Origin: Deltaproteobacteria bacterium
Lineage (GTDB): Bacteria > Desulfobacterota > Desulfarculia > Adiutricales > JAFDHD01
Length of the DNA: 47,331 nt
Direction of reading: 5' to 3'
NCBI GenBank assembly: GCA_019308995.1
Contig: JAFDHD010000011.1
Coordinates: 1 to 47,331, forward strand
Positions 8,109 through 15,560 of this stretch are shown piece by piece (position 1 is the first letter of the stretch; each line of letters opens with the position of its first letter). The notes under the pieces were generated by a model. That model saw only the letters and a program-made list of their open reading frames with translations. It was not told the origin of the DNA and searched no databases. Made by a program: the position numbers and the translations under genes.

Positions 8109-8411
8109 ATCATTTTCCTTTCGTTAAAAAGTGGTGTTTCAATATAGCCCTCTTTCCTGCCCTGATCAAGGTAAACTCTATGTAAAAGGAAAATTTGAAG
8201 GGGAAAAACCGTATTTGTTTTGAGGTGTTTCTCGCTGAGAAAGAGAACATTGACGCTAGGGACAATAATTGTTATTTAACAGGTAGCATAATCTCGAATA
8301 CCCGTTGGTTACGCCGTATGGTTAGCAGAGACACTGCTCCGGGTTTACTTATAAATTAACAATTCCTGCAAGGCCGGACACTTAAAAGAAGTCCGGTTCG
8401 GGCGCGGGCTT
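8109..8411. other. Divergent intergenic region upstream of the F0 operon
   Basis: No gene is visible in these 303 bases. They should hold the leftward promoter of the IMP cyclohydrolase gene and the rightward promoter of the F0 operon (see 8250-8278). A small palindrome ACAATAATTGT occurs at about 8262-8272. Confidence 0.6.
8250..8278 (+). promoter_or_regulatory. Candidate sigma-70 promoter of the F0 operon
   Basis: TTGACG (8250-8255) and TATTTA (8273-8278) are separated by 17 bases. The -10 is a weak match. It lies about 135 bases before the first gene of the ATP synthase F0 cluster. Confidence 0.35.
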
Positions 8412-8654
8412 ATGGCTAACGGTAATTATAAGGATTTATTCAAAGAATTAACCCTGGTGACCCAGCTCGGGTTGACCATGGTCGGTTCCATCCTGCTTTG
8501 CTTTGCTATCGGCTATTTTTTGGATAAATGGTTAGGCACCCGAGGCATATTTCTAATTATTTTTATTATCCTCGGGGTGATTGGAGGAGGCTTTACCGTC
8601 TATCGTCAAATCTTACAGTTGTATGAAAAGCGGGATAACAATGATTCTTCCTGA
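8412..8654 (+). CDS. atpZ: AtpZ/AtpI-family F0 accessory protein
   Basis: An 80-residue protein with two transmembrane segments, one around GLTMVGSILLCFAIGYFLDKWLG and one around IFLIIFIILGVIGGGFTVYRQI. The FLDKWLGT signature between them is typical of the small AtpZ (Fo-associated, formerly AtpI-like) proteins encoded at the head of many bacterial F0 operons. Such proteins are linked to assembly of the c-ring and possibly Mg2+ movement. It is the first gene of the F0 cluster here; about 140 bases separate it from atpI. Confidence 0.8.
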   Translation: MANGNYKDLFKELTLVTQLGLTMVGSILLCFAIGYFLDKWLGTRGIFLIIFIILGVIGGGFTVYRQILQLYEKRDNNDSS

Positions 8655-8793
8655 GCTGCCTTGATGGCTGACAGTCGGCCCAGGCGTGAATATAAAGTTC
8701 TCTAAAAAGCTTTTCCGGTTGACAAAACATGTCCATTCAACTAGATTTAGGCCTGTTAACCTGTGAGGCACTTGCTTTCTGTTTAAGTGGTTT

Positions 8794-9195
8794 ATGGAAT
8801 CTCTCATCCAGTTCAAGAAGACGATTTCGGTTCAGATAGTGGTCATCGCGGCCGTTGTCGCTGTTATCGCCCTGGGTCTTGGTTATGTGAATGTGGCTAG
8901 AGGATTCGTGCTGGGCAGTATCTTTTCCTGGGGCAACTTTTTTGTGATGAACTTTTTCCTTGCCTCTCGGCTAGGCAAACGTCCCAGACGAGCCGGGGTT
9001 GAGAGCACCTTGAGCTTGCTGGTCCGGTTGAGCCTCCTGGGGTTACCCATCTTTCTGGCAGTCCGATACTCCACCAGGTTTAACCTTGTCTGGACTATTA
9101 TCGGTATTTTAAACCTTCAAATCTCCGTCTTGTTCTACCAGCTAGTCGTCGAACGCTACGGTCTAGTTCGCTCGACCGATCTCAAGAGGCGCTGA
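8794..9195 (+). CDS. atpI: ATP synthase protein I (AtpI)
   Basis: The 133-residue protein has four predicted membrane segments (about residues 10-33, 34-58, 70-90, 95-118) and matches the AtpI/UncI type by shape and by its position directly before the a subunit gene (one base between stop and start). In Acetobacterium woodii AtpI is reported to be needed to build the mixed c-ring, which makes its presence interesting beside the unusual c genes here. The start is set by the ATG at 8794; no clear ribosome binding site is seen. Confidence 0.75.
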   Translation: MESLIQFKKTISVQIVVIAAVVAVIALGLGYVNVARGFVLGSIFSWGNFFVMNFFLASRLGKRPRRAGVESTLSLLVRLSLLGLPIFLAVRYSTRFNLVWTIIGILNLQISVLFYQLVVERYGLVRSTDLKRR

Positions 9196-9196
9196 A

Positions 9197-9868
9197 ATGG
9201 AAGAATTAACCACCATTTCACAATGGACCTTTATGTTCGGCGGCTACCAGGTAGTCTTCAACTCCGCGACCCTGATTAACACCTGGATGATCATGGCCGT
9301 GCTCATTATTTTCGGTCTTCTGGCCACCCGTCAAACCAAACTGGTGCCAAACCCGCTGCAAAGCATGGCCGAAATCATTATCACCGTTTTTGACGACCTG
9401 GTGCGGGACGCGCTGGAACTGGACGACCGCCGCTACTTTCCCTTGATCTGCGGCCTGTTCATGTTCCTGCTGCTCAGCAATATCTGGGGCATCATCCCGA
9501 CTTTCCAGGAGCCGACCCGGGATCTGAACACGCCTTTGGGCCTGGGTATTCTGGGTTTCGTTATTGCTCACTATTCAGGCATCAAGTTCAAGGGATTCAA
9601 GGGTTACCTCAATGAATACTTTCAGCCCATTTTTTTCATGCTGCCTTTAAACATCATCAGCGAGCTGGCCAAGGTCGTTTCCATCTCCTTCCGGCTCTTT
9701 GGCAACATCATGGGCGGTTCGATCATCATCATCGTCGTCAGCCACCTTGTTTACAGTCTGGTCCTGCCGCCATTCCTGAGCGTCTTCTTCGGGCTTTTTG
9801 TCGGGACCATTCAGGCCTTTGTTTTCACCATGCTCACCCTGGTCTATATTTCGGTCCAAATAAGATAG
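9197..9868 (+). CDS. atpB: F-type ATP synthase subunit a
   Basis: The 223-residue membrane protein is the stator channel subunit. It carries the essential arginine of the fourth-helix motif at residue 166 (SISFRLFGNIMGG) and the following segments rich in Ile and Val typical of helices 5-6, ending with QAFVFTMLTLVYIS. It is somewhat short but within the range for bacterial a subunits. The Arg faces the ion site of the passing c subunit, so the altered c hairpins encoded next would meet it during rotation. Confidence 0.95.
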   Translation: MEELTTISQWTFMFGGYQVVFNSATLINTWMIMAVLIIFGLLATRQTKLVPNPLQSMAEIIITVFDDLVRDALELDDRRYFPLICGLFMFLLLSNIWGIIPTFQEPTRDLNTPLGLGILGFVIAHYSGIKFKGFKGYLNEYFQPIFFMLPLNIISELAKVVSISFRLFGNIMGGSIIIIVVSHLVYSLVLPPFLSVFFGLFVGTIQAFVFTMLTLVYISVQIR

Positions 9869-9885
9869 GGAGTCGCAAGCGGTAA

Positions 9886-10857
9886 ATGGCCTTTGATGTC
9901 GAAATACTGGTAAAAGGGGCGGCCTTCCTCGGGGCTGGCATGGCTATAGGTCTGGGTGCCATCGGAGCCGGTATCGGCGAAGGATATACCGCCGGTCTTG
10001 CCAACCGGGCTATTTCCAGGCAGCCCGACAAGGCCGGGGATGTCCTGAAGAGTATGCTCATCGGGCAAGCCCTGGCCGAATCGGCCGCTATCTTCGCCCT
10101 GGTTATCGCTATGCTTCTCGTGCTCATGGATTTCGGAACGAACATCATCACGGCCGTGGCCCTGGCCGGGGCAGGAATCTGTATGGGCTTTGGAGCGCTC
10201 GGCCCGGGCATAGGCGCGGGATTTCCCGCCGGCCGGGCTTGTGAAGGTATTTCCCGGCAGCCCGCGGCCTCGAGTTCACTCTCTAACACCATGCTCATCG
10301 GGTCGGCCATCTGCCAGACCTCGGCCATCTACTCCATGGTCGTGGCCCTGATGCTGATGTTTTTTGATTACAGCTCACGCGCCCTTAACCCCAACGCGGC
10401 TGCTCTCTTCGCGGCCGGATTATCCACCGGACTGGCGGCCATCGGATCCGGAATTGGAGAAGGCTTGACCGCCGGCGGTGCCATGCAGACCATAGCCCGC
10501 CAGCCCACGTCTGCCGGCCCCGCCACCGCGGGTATGCTGGTCGGCCAGGCCGTGGCCGAAACTCCGGCCATCTTCGGTCTCCTTATCAGCCTGATCCTGC
10601 TGTTTAGGGTCTATCCGCCCGCGGACACAATTATTACGGCCGCAGCGCTGGTTGGAGCCGGGCTCTGCATGGGCCTCGGGGGGATCGGTCCGGGTATTGG
10701 CAGTGGTGCGGCCGGAGAGTATGCCATAAACTGGCTTGGCCGCAATGAAGAGATCAGCGGCCTTCTGACCCGGACCATGCTCGTGGGACAGGCGGTGAGT
10801 CAGTCCACGTCAATATACGCGATGGTAATTTCTCTGGTATTAATATTCGTCATCTAA
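9886..10857 (+). CDS. Fused four-hairpin F-type ATP synthase c subunit
   Basis: This 323-residue protein contains four tandem c-type hairpins, eight membrane helices in all, at about residues 8-82, 87-162, 168-241 and 248-323. Each has the Gly-rich helix 1 (GxGIGxG) and a polar loop (RQP in hairpins 1-3, RNE in hairpin 4). Hairpins 1 and 3 keep the ion-binding Glu (65 and 225) plus a second Glu in helix 1 (32 and 192). Hairpins 2 and 4 have Gln144 and Gln306 at the key position and Ala111 and Ser273 in helix 1. Ordinary F-type c has one hairpin; V-type K has two with one site. Hairpin 4 is almost identical to the single c encoded next, so it probably arose by duplication. The ribosome binding site is weak (GGGAG 13 bases upstream). 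Confidence 0.93.
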   Translation: MAFDVEILVKGAAFLGAGMAIGLGAIGAGIGEGYTAGLANRAISRQPDKAGDVLKSMLIGQALAESAAIFALVIAMLLVLMDFGTNIITAVALAGAGICMGFGALGPGIGAGFPAGRACEGISRQPAASSSLSNTMLIGSAICQTSAIYSMVVALMLMFFDYSSRALNPNAAALFAAGLSTGLAAIGSGIGEGLTAGGAMQTIARQPTSAGPATAGMLVGQAVAETPAIFGLLISLILLFRVYPPADTIITAAALVGAGLCMGLGGIGPGIGSGAAGEYAINWLGRNEEISGLLTRTMLVGQAVSQSTSIYAMVISLVLIFVI

Positions 10858-10877
10858 AACCTGTTTAGGAGGCAGTC

Positions 10878-11126
10878 ATGGACATTTCAGGACCTGATAT
10901 TATTCGGGCAGTTTCACTGTTAGGAGCAGGATTGGCCATGGGATTCGGAGCTATCGGACCTGGCATTGGCGAGGGTTATGCCGCCGGCCGGGCCTGTGAG
11001 GCTATCGGCCGGAATCCCAAGGAAGCTGGTTTGCTTACGCGTACCATGCTTGTCGGTCAGGCCGTCTCGGAATCCACAGGTATTTATGCCTTGGTTGTGG
11101 CCCTGCTGCTGATATTCGTGGTTTAG
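10878..11126 (+). CDS. atpE: F-type ATP synthase subunit c (single hairpin)
   Basis: A normal 82-residue c subunit with two helices, helix 1 Glu32 (GPGIGEG) and helix 2 Glu65 within VSESTGIY. The pair Glu32/Glu65 with Ser66 is the two-carboxylate motif described for the Na+-driven rotor of Fusobacterium nucleatum, so Na+ coupling is the likely reading, not proven. A strong GGAGG lies five bases before the ATG, much better than that of the fused c gene, predicting higher output. It follows the fused c gene by 20 bases and precedes the b' gene. Confidence 0.95.
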   Translation: MDISGPDIIRAVSLLGAGLAMGFGAIGPGIGEGYAAGRACEAIGRNPKEAGLLTRTMLVGQAVSESTGIYALVVALLLIFVV

Positions 11127-11176
11127 AGTCAAGAGCCAGGACCCTGAAACCTTACACCTAAACGGAGCCTGGGGGT

Positions 11177-11602
11177 ATGATCAGCATAAACGCCACCCTC
11201 GTCGTCCAGATTATCAACTTCCTGGTCCTGATCTGGATTCTCAACCGGATTCTGTTCAGACCCATCTTTAGAATCATCGAAGAGCGAGAGAAGTCCGTCG
11301 AAAGTTCAAGGGCTGACATGAGACGGCTCAAGACCTCCTCCGAGGAAAAAATTAAGGCTTGCGAAGTCCAGCTCAAAGAGGCTCGAACGGCTGCCGCGGT
11401 TCACAAAGAAGAAATCCGCGGCCAGGCCGCGGTCCAGGCCCGGCAGATCATGGAGCAGGCCCGGACTCAGGCTCAGGAACATATTTCCGCTATCCAGACT
11501 GAAGTGGCCATCGAAGCTGAGCGGGCCAAGGCGGACCTGGCTGATTTTAAGGAGTCCATTGTCAGGCTGGTCTTTACCAAGGTCATGGGCAGGGAAGGTT
11601 AA
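11177..11602 (+). CDS. atpF': F-type ATP synthase subunit b' (peripheral stalk)
   Basis: The 141-residue protein has one N-terminal membrane helix (about 6-26) and then a long amphipathic, coiled-coil-forming helix rich in Ala, Glu, Lys and Arg. The sequence FRPIFRIIEEREKSVESS after the membrane segment is typical of b/b' subunits. It is followed by a second b-type gene that begins at its stop codon, so the peripheral stalk is a b-b' heterodimer. Confidence 0.85.
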   Translation: MISINATLVVQIINFLVLIWILNRILFRPIFRIIEEREKSVESSRADMRRLKTSSEEKIKACEVQLKEARTAAAVHKEEIRGQAAVQARQIMEQARTQAQEHISAIQTEVAIEAERAKADLADFKESIVRLVFTKVMGREG

Positions 11603-12195
11603 TGAAGAAGCTGCCATTTATAAAAAGATGTTTGATCCTCCTGGGCGTGATCCTGGTTCTGTTTGCGGCCGTCCCGGCCTGGGGGTCAGAAGGCCCTGGT
11701 ACGGTACGCAAGATATGGGACACCGTCTGGCTCTTTATCAACTTCGGAATTCTGGCCTTTTTTCTGGTTAAGTACGGCCGAAAACCTCTCATGGACTACC
11801 TGGTCCGGCACGGCTCTGAGATCGGACAAGACCTGGACAGGGTCAGGGACCTTCTGGCCAAGGCGGAAGACGAATACAAAGAAAGCGAGAAGAGCCTGGC
11901 TGAACTCGAACAGAGAATCGCCGAGATTGAAACCATAACACAGAAGGAGGCTCAGCGAGCCAGGCAGCGAATTCTTGCGGGGGCTGAACAGAACTCGGCC
12001 AAGATACTGGATGAGGCCAGGGAGGTTGCGGAGTCGGAGATTAAAAAGGCCTGGTCTCAGGCTAAAACCGAACTCGTGGAAATGGCTATCGTGGAGGCTG
12101 AAAAACGGATCCGGGAGCAGATCAAGCTGGAGGATGAAACCCGAATCATCGAAGAATACGTAGGCCGACTTTCGGCTCAAAACCAATCTTCTTAA
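11602..12195 (+). CDS. atpF: F-type ATP synthase subunit b
   Basis: The 197-residue protein starts with a hydrophobic signal-like segment (residues 8-28) that ends near AWGSEGPG, then a membrane helix (about 39-58) and a long charged helix with heptad character. The extra N-terminal hydrophobic segment is common in deltaproteobacterial b subunits. It overlaps the stop of b' by one base. No delta, alpha, gamma, beta or epsilon gene follows; a hairpin at 12215-12236 ends the cluster, so F1 must be encoded elsewhere. Confidence 0.85.
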   Translation: MKKLPFIKRCLILLGVILVLFAAVPAWGSEGPGTVRKIWDTVWLFINFGILAFFLVKYGRKPLMDYLVRHGSEIGQDLDRVRDLLAKAEDEYKESEKSLAELEQRIAEIETITQKEAQRARQRILAGAEQNSAKILDEAREVAESEIKKAWSQAKTELVEMAIVEAEKRIREQIKLEDETRIIEEYVGRLSAQNQSS

Positions 12196-12214
12196 CCTGA
12201 AAAATTATCAAGTC

Positions 12215-12236
12215 TGCGGCTGTATATGCAGCCGCA
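12215..12236 (+). terminator. Hairpin at the end of the F0 operon
   Basis: TGCGGCTG (12215-12222) pairs perfectly with CAGCCGCA (12229-12236) around a six-base loop. The downstream stretch is only moderately T-rich, so this may be a weak terminator. Confidence 0.45.
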
Positions 12237-12275
12237 AGCTGTTTAAGATTTTTGATGAAAAAATAATAAACAAAC

Positions 12276-13139
12276 TTGATTAATGCCGCTACCTTGAGTA
12301 ACACATCGAAATTTTCCACCCTGTGCCAGCCTGATAACGAAAAATCATGTTTTGCCTGCTGCCCTCCCATCCGGCCGGAGGGATATGACCACGCCGATTA
12401 TCAGAAATCTCTGATTAAACAACTCCGGAAGAACACTACTTCATTTCAGGATAAAGGACCCCGTCAAAAAACCATCACTGGTTTTCATTGCTGGGGTCTG
12501 GGCTTTCTGGACCGGAAAGGGTCCCTGATCGGGTGCCTGCTCCACCCGGCCCAAAATCAGGGCTGCGATCTCAGAGACTTAACAGGGTACGGGGATAAGT
12601 GTCGGCGAGAGCTCTGCCAGGAAGCAAAAGTTTTTTCACGGTTGACGCCTGGCTCTACTGAATTTGTCCTGGGACTGACCAGGGGACTGGACTCTTTTGC
12701 CTACTCCAGCTCAAAAAGGAACCCGGCCTTCAGGTTGCTTCGCTGGGGACCCAAGGTCATAGAGCGCCTGGCTTTGTCCGGGTCCCATGGCCTGAGTTAT
12801 GATGAATACCACAAGCGTTACGGCTTCCTTGACCATGATTTAGACCCGAGGCGGGACGCCTTTTCTATTGAACTGCTTCTCGACCGGGTTAACTTGGATG
12901 TTTTAGGCCAGCACAATTTTTTAACTGAATATAAAGAGACCCTTTCCCACTTTAGAGCTCGCCACCGGCAGATTGCCACTCTACCTCTGGATAATCGGCC
13001 CTTCCTGCACCAGCTGGACCTGCCTTCTTCATTCATCAGCTTCCTGCGCTACGGTCTGGACTGGACGCGGGCGCTTCCTTCAGAGGCCGAGACAGTGAGG
13101 CAGGAGTTTGAAGATTTAATAGCAGAACTTACGGTCTAG
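12276..13139 (+). CDS. Cysteine-rich putative metal-binding protein
   Basis: I do not recognise a named family for this 287-residue protein. The first 115 residues contain a dense set of possible metal ligands: Cys17, Cys25, Cys28, Cys29, Cys72, Cys87, His90, Cys97, Cys109 and Cys114, with a CxxCC pattern reminiscent of YkgJ-type zinc- or iron-binding proteins. No membrane segment or signal peptide is seen, so it is probably cytosolic. The C-terminal part is alpha-helical with many aromatic and charged residues and no visible motif. A Fe-S or zinc cluster is possible. Its codon usage looks like that of the neighbours, so it is a native gene. Confidence 0.6.
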   Translation: MINAATLSNTSKFSTLCQPDNEKSCFACCPPIRPEGYDHADYQKSLIKQLRKNTTSFQDKGPRQKTITGFHCWGLGFLDRKGSLIGCLLHPAQNQGCDLRDLTGYGDKCRRELCQEAKVFSRLTPGSTEFVLGLTRGLDSFAYSSSKRNPAFRLLRWGPKVIERLALSGSHGLSYDEYHKRYGFLDHDLDPRRDAFSIELLLDRVNLDVLGQHNFLTEYKETLSHFRARHRQIATLPLDNRPFLHQLDLPSSFISFLRYGLDWTRALPSEAETVRQEFEDLIAELTV

Positions 13140-13164
13140 CTGTTTTTAATAAGATTGAATCGTT

Positions 13165-13445
13165 AGTGTTAGTTCAGCGCATGGGCTGCGGCCAAAGGGC
13201 TGGGCGGGAAGGCCGAGATCGTGTGGGGCGATCTACGTCGCCCGGCGGACGCGGCTGCATCTATGCAGGACCAGGAGGTCGTCGTTCATCTGGCCTTTGT
13301 CATTCCCAGGCTGTCGGCCACAGGAGTCAGCAGTGAGGATGACCCGGAATGGGCCAGGAGAATCAATGTACGCGGCACGCGGAATCTTCTGGAGGCCATG
13401 GAAGCGCAACCTCAGCCCCCTGAGCTACTCTCAATCGCCGCTTGA
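13165..13445 (+). pseudogene. Remnant of an NAD-dependent epimerase (extended SDR)
   Basis: In one frame the sequence encodes a middle piece of an extended short-chain dehydrogenase: VVVHLAF, then an acidic stretch and RINVRGTRNLLEAMEAQ, the typical strand beta4 and helix of nucleotide-sugar epimerases. The N-terminal Rossmann glycine motif and the catalytic YxxxK are both missing. The frame ends at 13445 inside the 3' end of the convergent M48 protease gene, so the rest of the epimerase was lost by a deletion or rearrangement there. Confidence 0.6.
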
Positions 13446-15265
13446 AACTTGGCACGCTGTTTTTGATAGTATTCCTTGCTTTCCTGCGGCTTGAGCAGAG
13501 AGATGGCCTGGTCCATAATTTTTAGAGACACCTCGGGGTAACCATTGACGTAGTAAGCCTCAGCCAGGGTATCCAGAATAAACGGCGCGGCCATGAGGCC
13601 GGCGGCCTTTTTAGCCAGAATTAAGGCCAGGGCCTTTTCAGACGGGGTGGCTTGCTGTTTAGTGACCAGGAGCCAGGCATAATTATTAATTGTCAGAGGA
13701 TCGTTTGGGGCCATGGCCAGGGATTGCTCATAAGCTGAGATGGCTTCGTCCTGGCGGGACTGCTTGTTGTAAAAATCTCCAAGCAAGCGGTATAGTTGGG
13801 AATTTTGAGGGTAACGCCTGATTTGAGCCTTGATCAATTTGAGGGTCAGGCTGGTGTTGACCTCTTCCCCCAGCCCTTTCTCGTGAACCTGAAATCCCAC
13901 CAGTGCAACCAGGGCCAGCCCGAGACAGTACGCCAGGATCATGCGGCGCACCTTTCGCTCGTGCCTCTGAACCAGGGAAGGATCCCCCTCACAGGCCTCT
14001 AAAAACGTCACCCGTTCCGCCACGGAGTAATGGTGCCAGCTTGGCAGGGAGCGGCTCTGGCCGGAATGAAAGGCGATCTTTTCCAGGGAGGTGACCAGGC
14101 CCTTGACGGTTCCGGTGACGCGAAAGGAAAACAGGTCTGCCTGCCGTTCGAAATTGCGCATAAAGACACCGAAACCGAAACGGAAGTAAAAGAGCATGAC
14201 CAGGACAAAGGGTATGCTGAGCAGCAGGGTGATGGTCGTGCTCTGCCGACCCTGCTCGGCCAGGAGAAGATCAATGGTCCAGTCGGTTGTCAGAAGGAGG
14301 TAGAAGCTGAGGTCAAAGAGGGAGTATGCGATGATCAGATAACCAATGAAGAAAAAAAGATAAAACGGAAGGTGACGCCGTTTGACATGCCCGAGTTCGT
14401 GAGCCAGAACCGCCCCTATTTCATCCTCATCCAAGATGTCCAATAAGGACTTGGTGATGAGGATGTAGCGCCAGCGCCGAATCAGGCCCATGACGCCGGC
14501 GGTCATGGCTTCGCCCTCGTAGAGCGGCCAGAGCATAATCTCAGCATAGGTAAACCCGCTTCGCGCGCAGAAGGACTCGATAACCGCCCGGTGCGGACCG
14601 GATGGCAGCGGAGTTAGTCCCCACATGTACCGGACCAGCACTGGGAAGATGACGGCCAATATAACGAGGAAGACCAGGAAAAAAACGACCTGACCCATCC
14701 CGGTCTCCAGCCAAACTTTGAGCCCAACCTGAGGCATCAGGGTCATCAGGTCGGTCACTGCCGAAAGAAGCAGCCAAGGCAGAATGATGGGGAAGTTTAA
14801 TTGAAGCTGACTCAGGATGAACCGCGAGCGGGTGAGCCGGCTGCGGTACAGCCGCGCATAAGACTCAAAGGCCTCATACCAGAGGATACAGAGATACAAA
14901 GCAAATAAGCCCAGGCCCGCAAGTCCGGTCAGGGCCACCGAACCGCCAATCACAGGAATGGATGCAACGAGGTCTTTAAATCCTAACAAATAGATATGGA
15001 TCGCGAAAAAAACAATGGCCAGGATGGAAAGACGCATCATGAGCCGGTGGTAATTGATAGAGGCCGTTCCACCCGACGGATGCATATGGGCCTCCCGGCG
15101 TCTTAACCGCATAAAAGAGACTCGCGCCAGCGTATAGTACCCCGCCAAGAGGGCCAGGCAAAAAGCCAGACTAAGCCCATGAGGCAAAATGAGTTCACCC
15201 GAAGGCTGGTAGGTACTGAATATCAGCAGCACCAGGATGAAATAAACCAGGTTGTTGAACATCAT
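13412..15265 (-). CDS. Membrane-bound M48-family metalloprotease with TPR tail
   Basis: From the start at 15265 (MMFNNL, with GGAG upstream) this 617-residue protein has several membrane helices in the first 250 residues. The zinc motif HELGH is at 289-293 (AVLAHELGHVKRRH), followed by two more membrane segments and, at the C-terminus, TPR repeats (YRLLGDFYNKQSRQDEAISAYEQ type). This resembles HtpX/CAAX-protease-like M48 peptidases in the inner membrane with a soluble TPR domain, likely for quality control of membrane proteins. Reading on to 15367 is possible but adds a segment without a ribosome binding site. Its 3' end runs over the epimerase relic. Confidence 0.85.
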   Translation of the reverse strand: MMFNNLVYFILVLLIFSTYQPSGELILPHGLSLAFCLALLAGYYTLARVSFMRLRRREAHMHPSGGTASINYHRLMMRLSILAIVFFAIHIYLLGFKDLVASIPVIGGSVALTGLAGLGLFALYLCILWYEAFESYARLYRSRLTRSRFILSQLQLNFPIILPWLLLSAVTDLMTLMPQVGLKVWLETGMGQVVFFLVFLVILAVIFPVLVRYMWGLTPLPSGPHRAVIESFCARSGFTYAEIMLWPLYEGEAMTAGVMGLIRRWRYILITKSLLDILDEDEIGAVLAHELGHVKRRHLPFYLFFFIGYLIIAYSLFDLSFYLLLTTDWTIDLLLAEQGRQSTTITLLLSIPFVLVMLFYFRFGFGVFMRNFERQADLFSFRVTGTVKGLVTSLEKIAFHSGQSRSLPSWHHYSVAERVTFLEACEGDPSLVQRHERKVRRMILAYCLGLALVALVGFQVHEKGLGEEVNTSLTLKLIKAQIRRYPQNSQLYRLLGDFYNKQSRQDEAISAYEQSLAMAPNDPLTINNYAWLLVTKQQATPSEKALALILAKKAAGLMAAPFILDTLAEAYYVNGYPEVSLKIMDQAISLLKPQESKEYYQKQRAKFQAAIESSSGG

Positions 15266-15501
15266 ACCACCGGTCTCCTGCTCTTTAGACAGTATCTTGT
15301 CTGACCCGATATCGCAAGGGTTTATGATATAAACCAGGCATATAAAGGAAATTTGGCCATAGCTCAAGTTTAATCTTAAAGAGGGGGGCGGCTAGTATAA
15401 AAATATTACTCTTCAGCCCCGGTCCTGTACCTCCCATACTTTACAGACACTTGATCCAGGCCGTCCGCTAGATATAATTTATAATAATTTTAAATAAATT
15501 G

Positions 15502-15530
15502 TTGACAATTGTGGCTGGGTTGGGTATTGC
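15502..15530 (+). promoter_or_regulatory. Candidate sigma-70 promoter of ftsK
   Basis: A perfect TTGACA (15502-15507) stands 17 bases before TATTGC (15525-15530), in an AT-rich stretch 31 bases before the ftsK start. The -10 match is partial. Confidence 0.45.
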
Positions 15531-15560
15531 TTTAAAAGGGGAGGGGTTCATCCTTAATAT

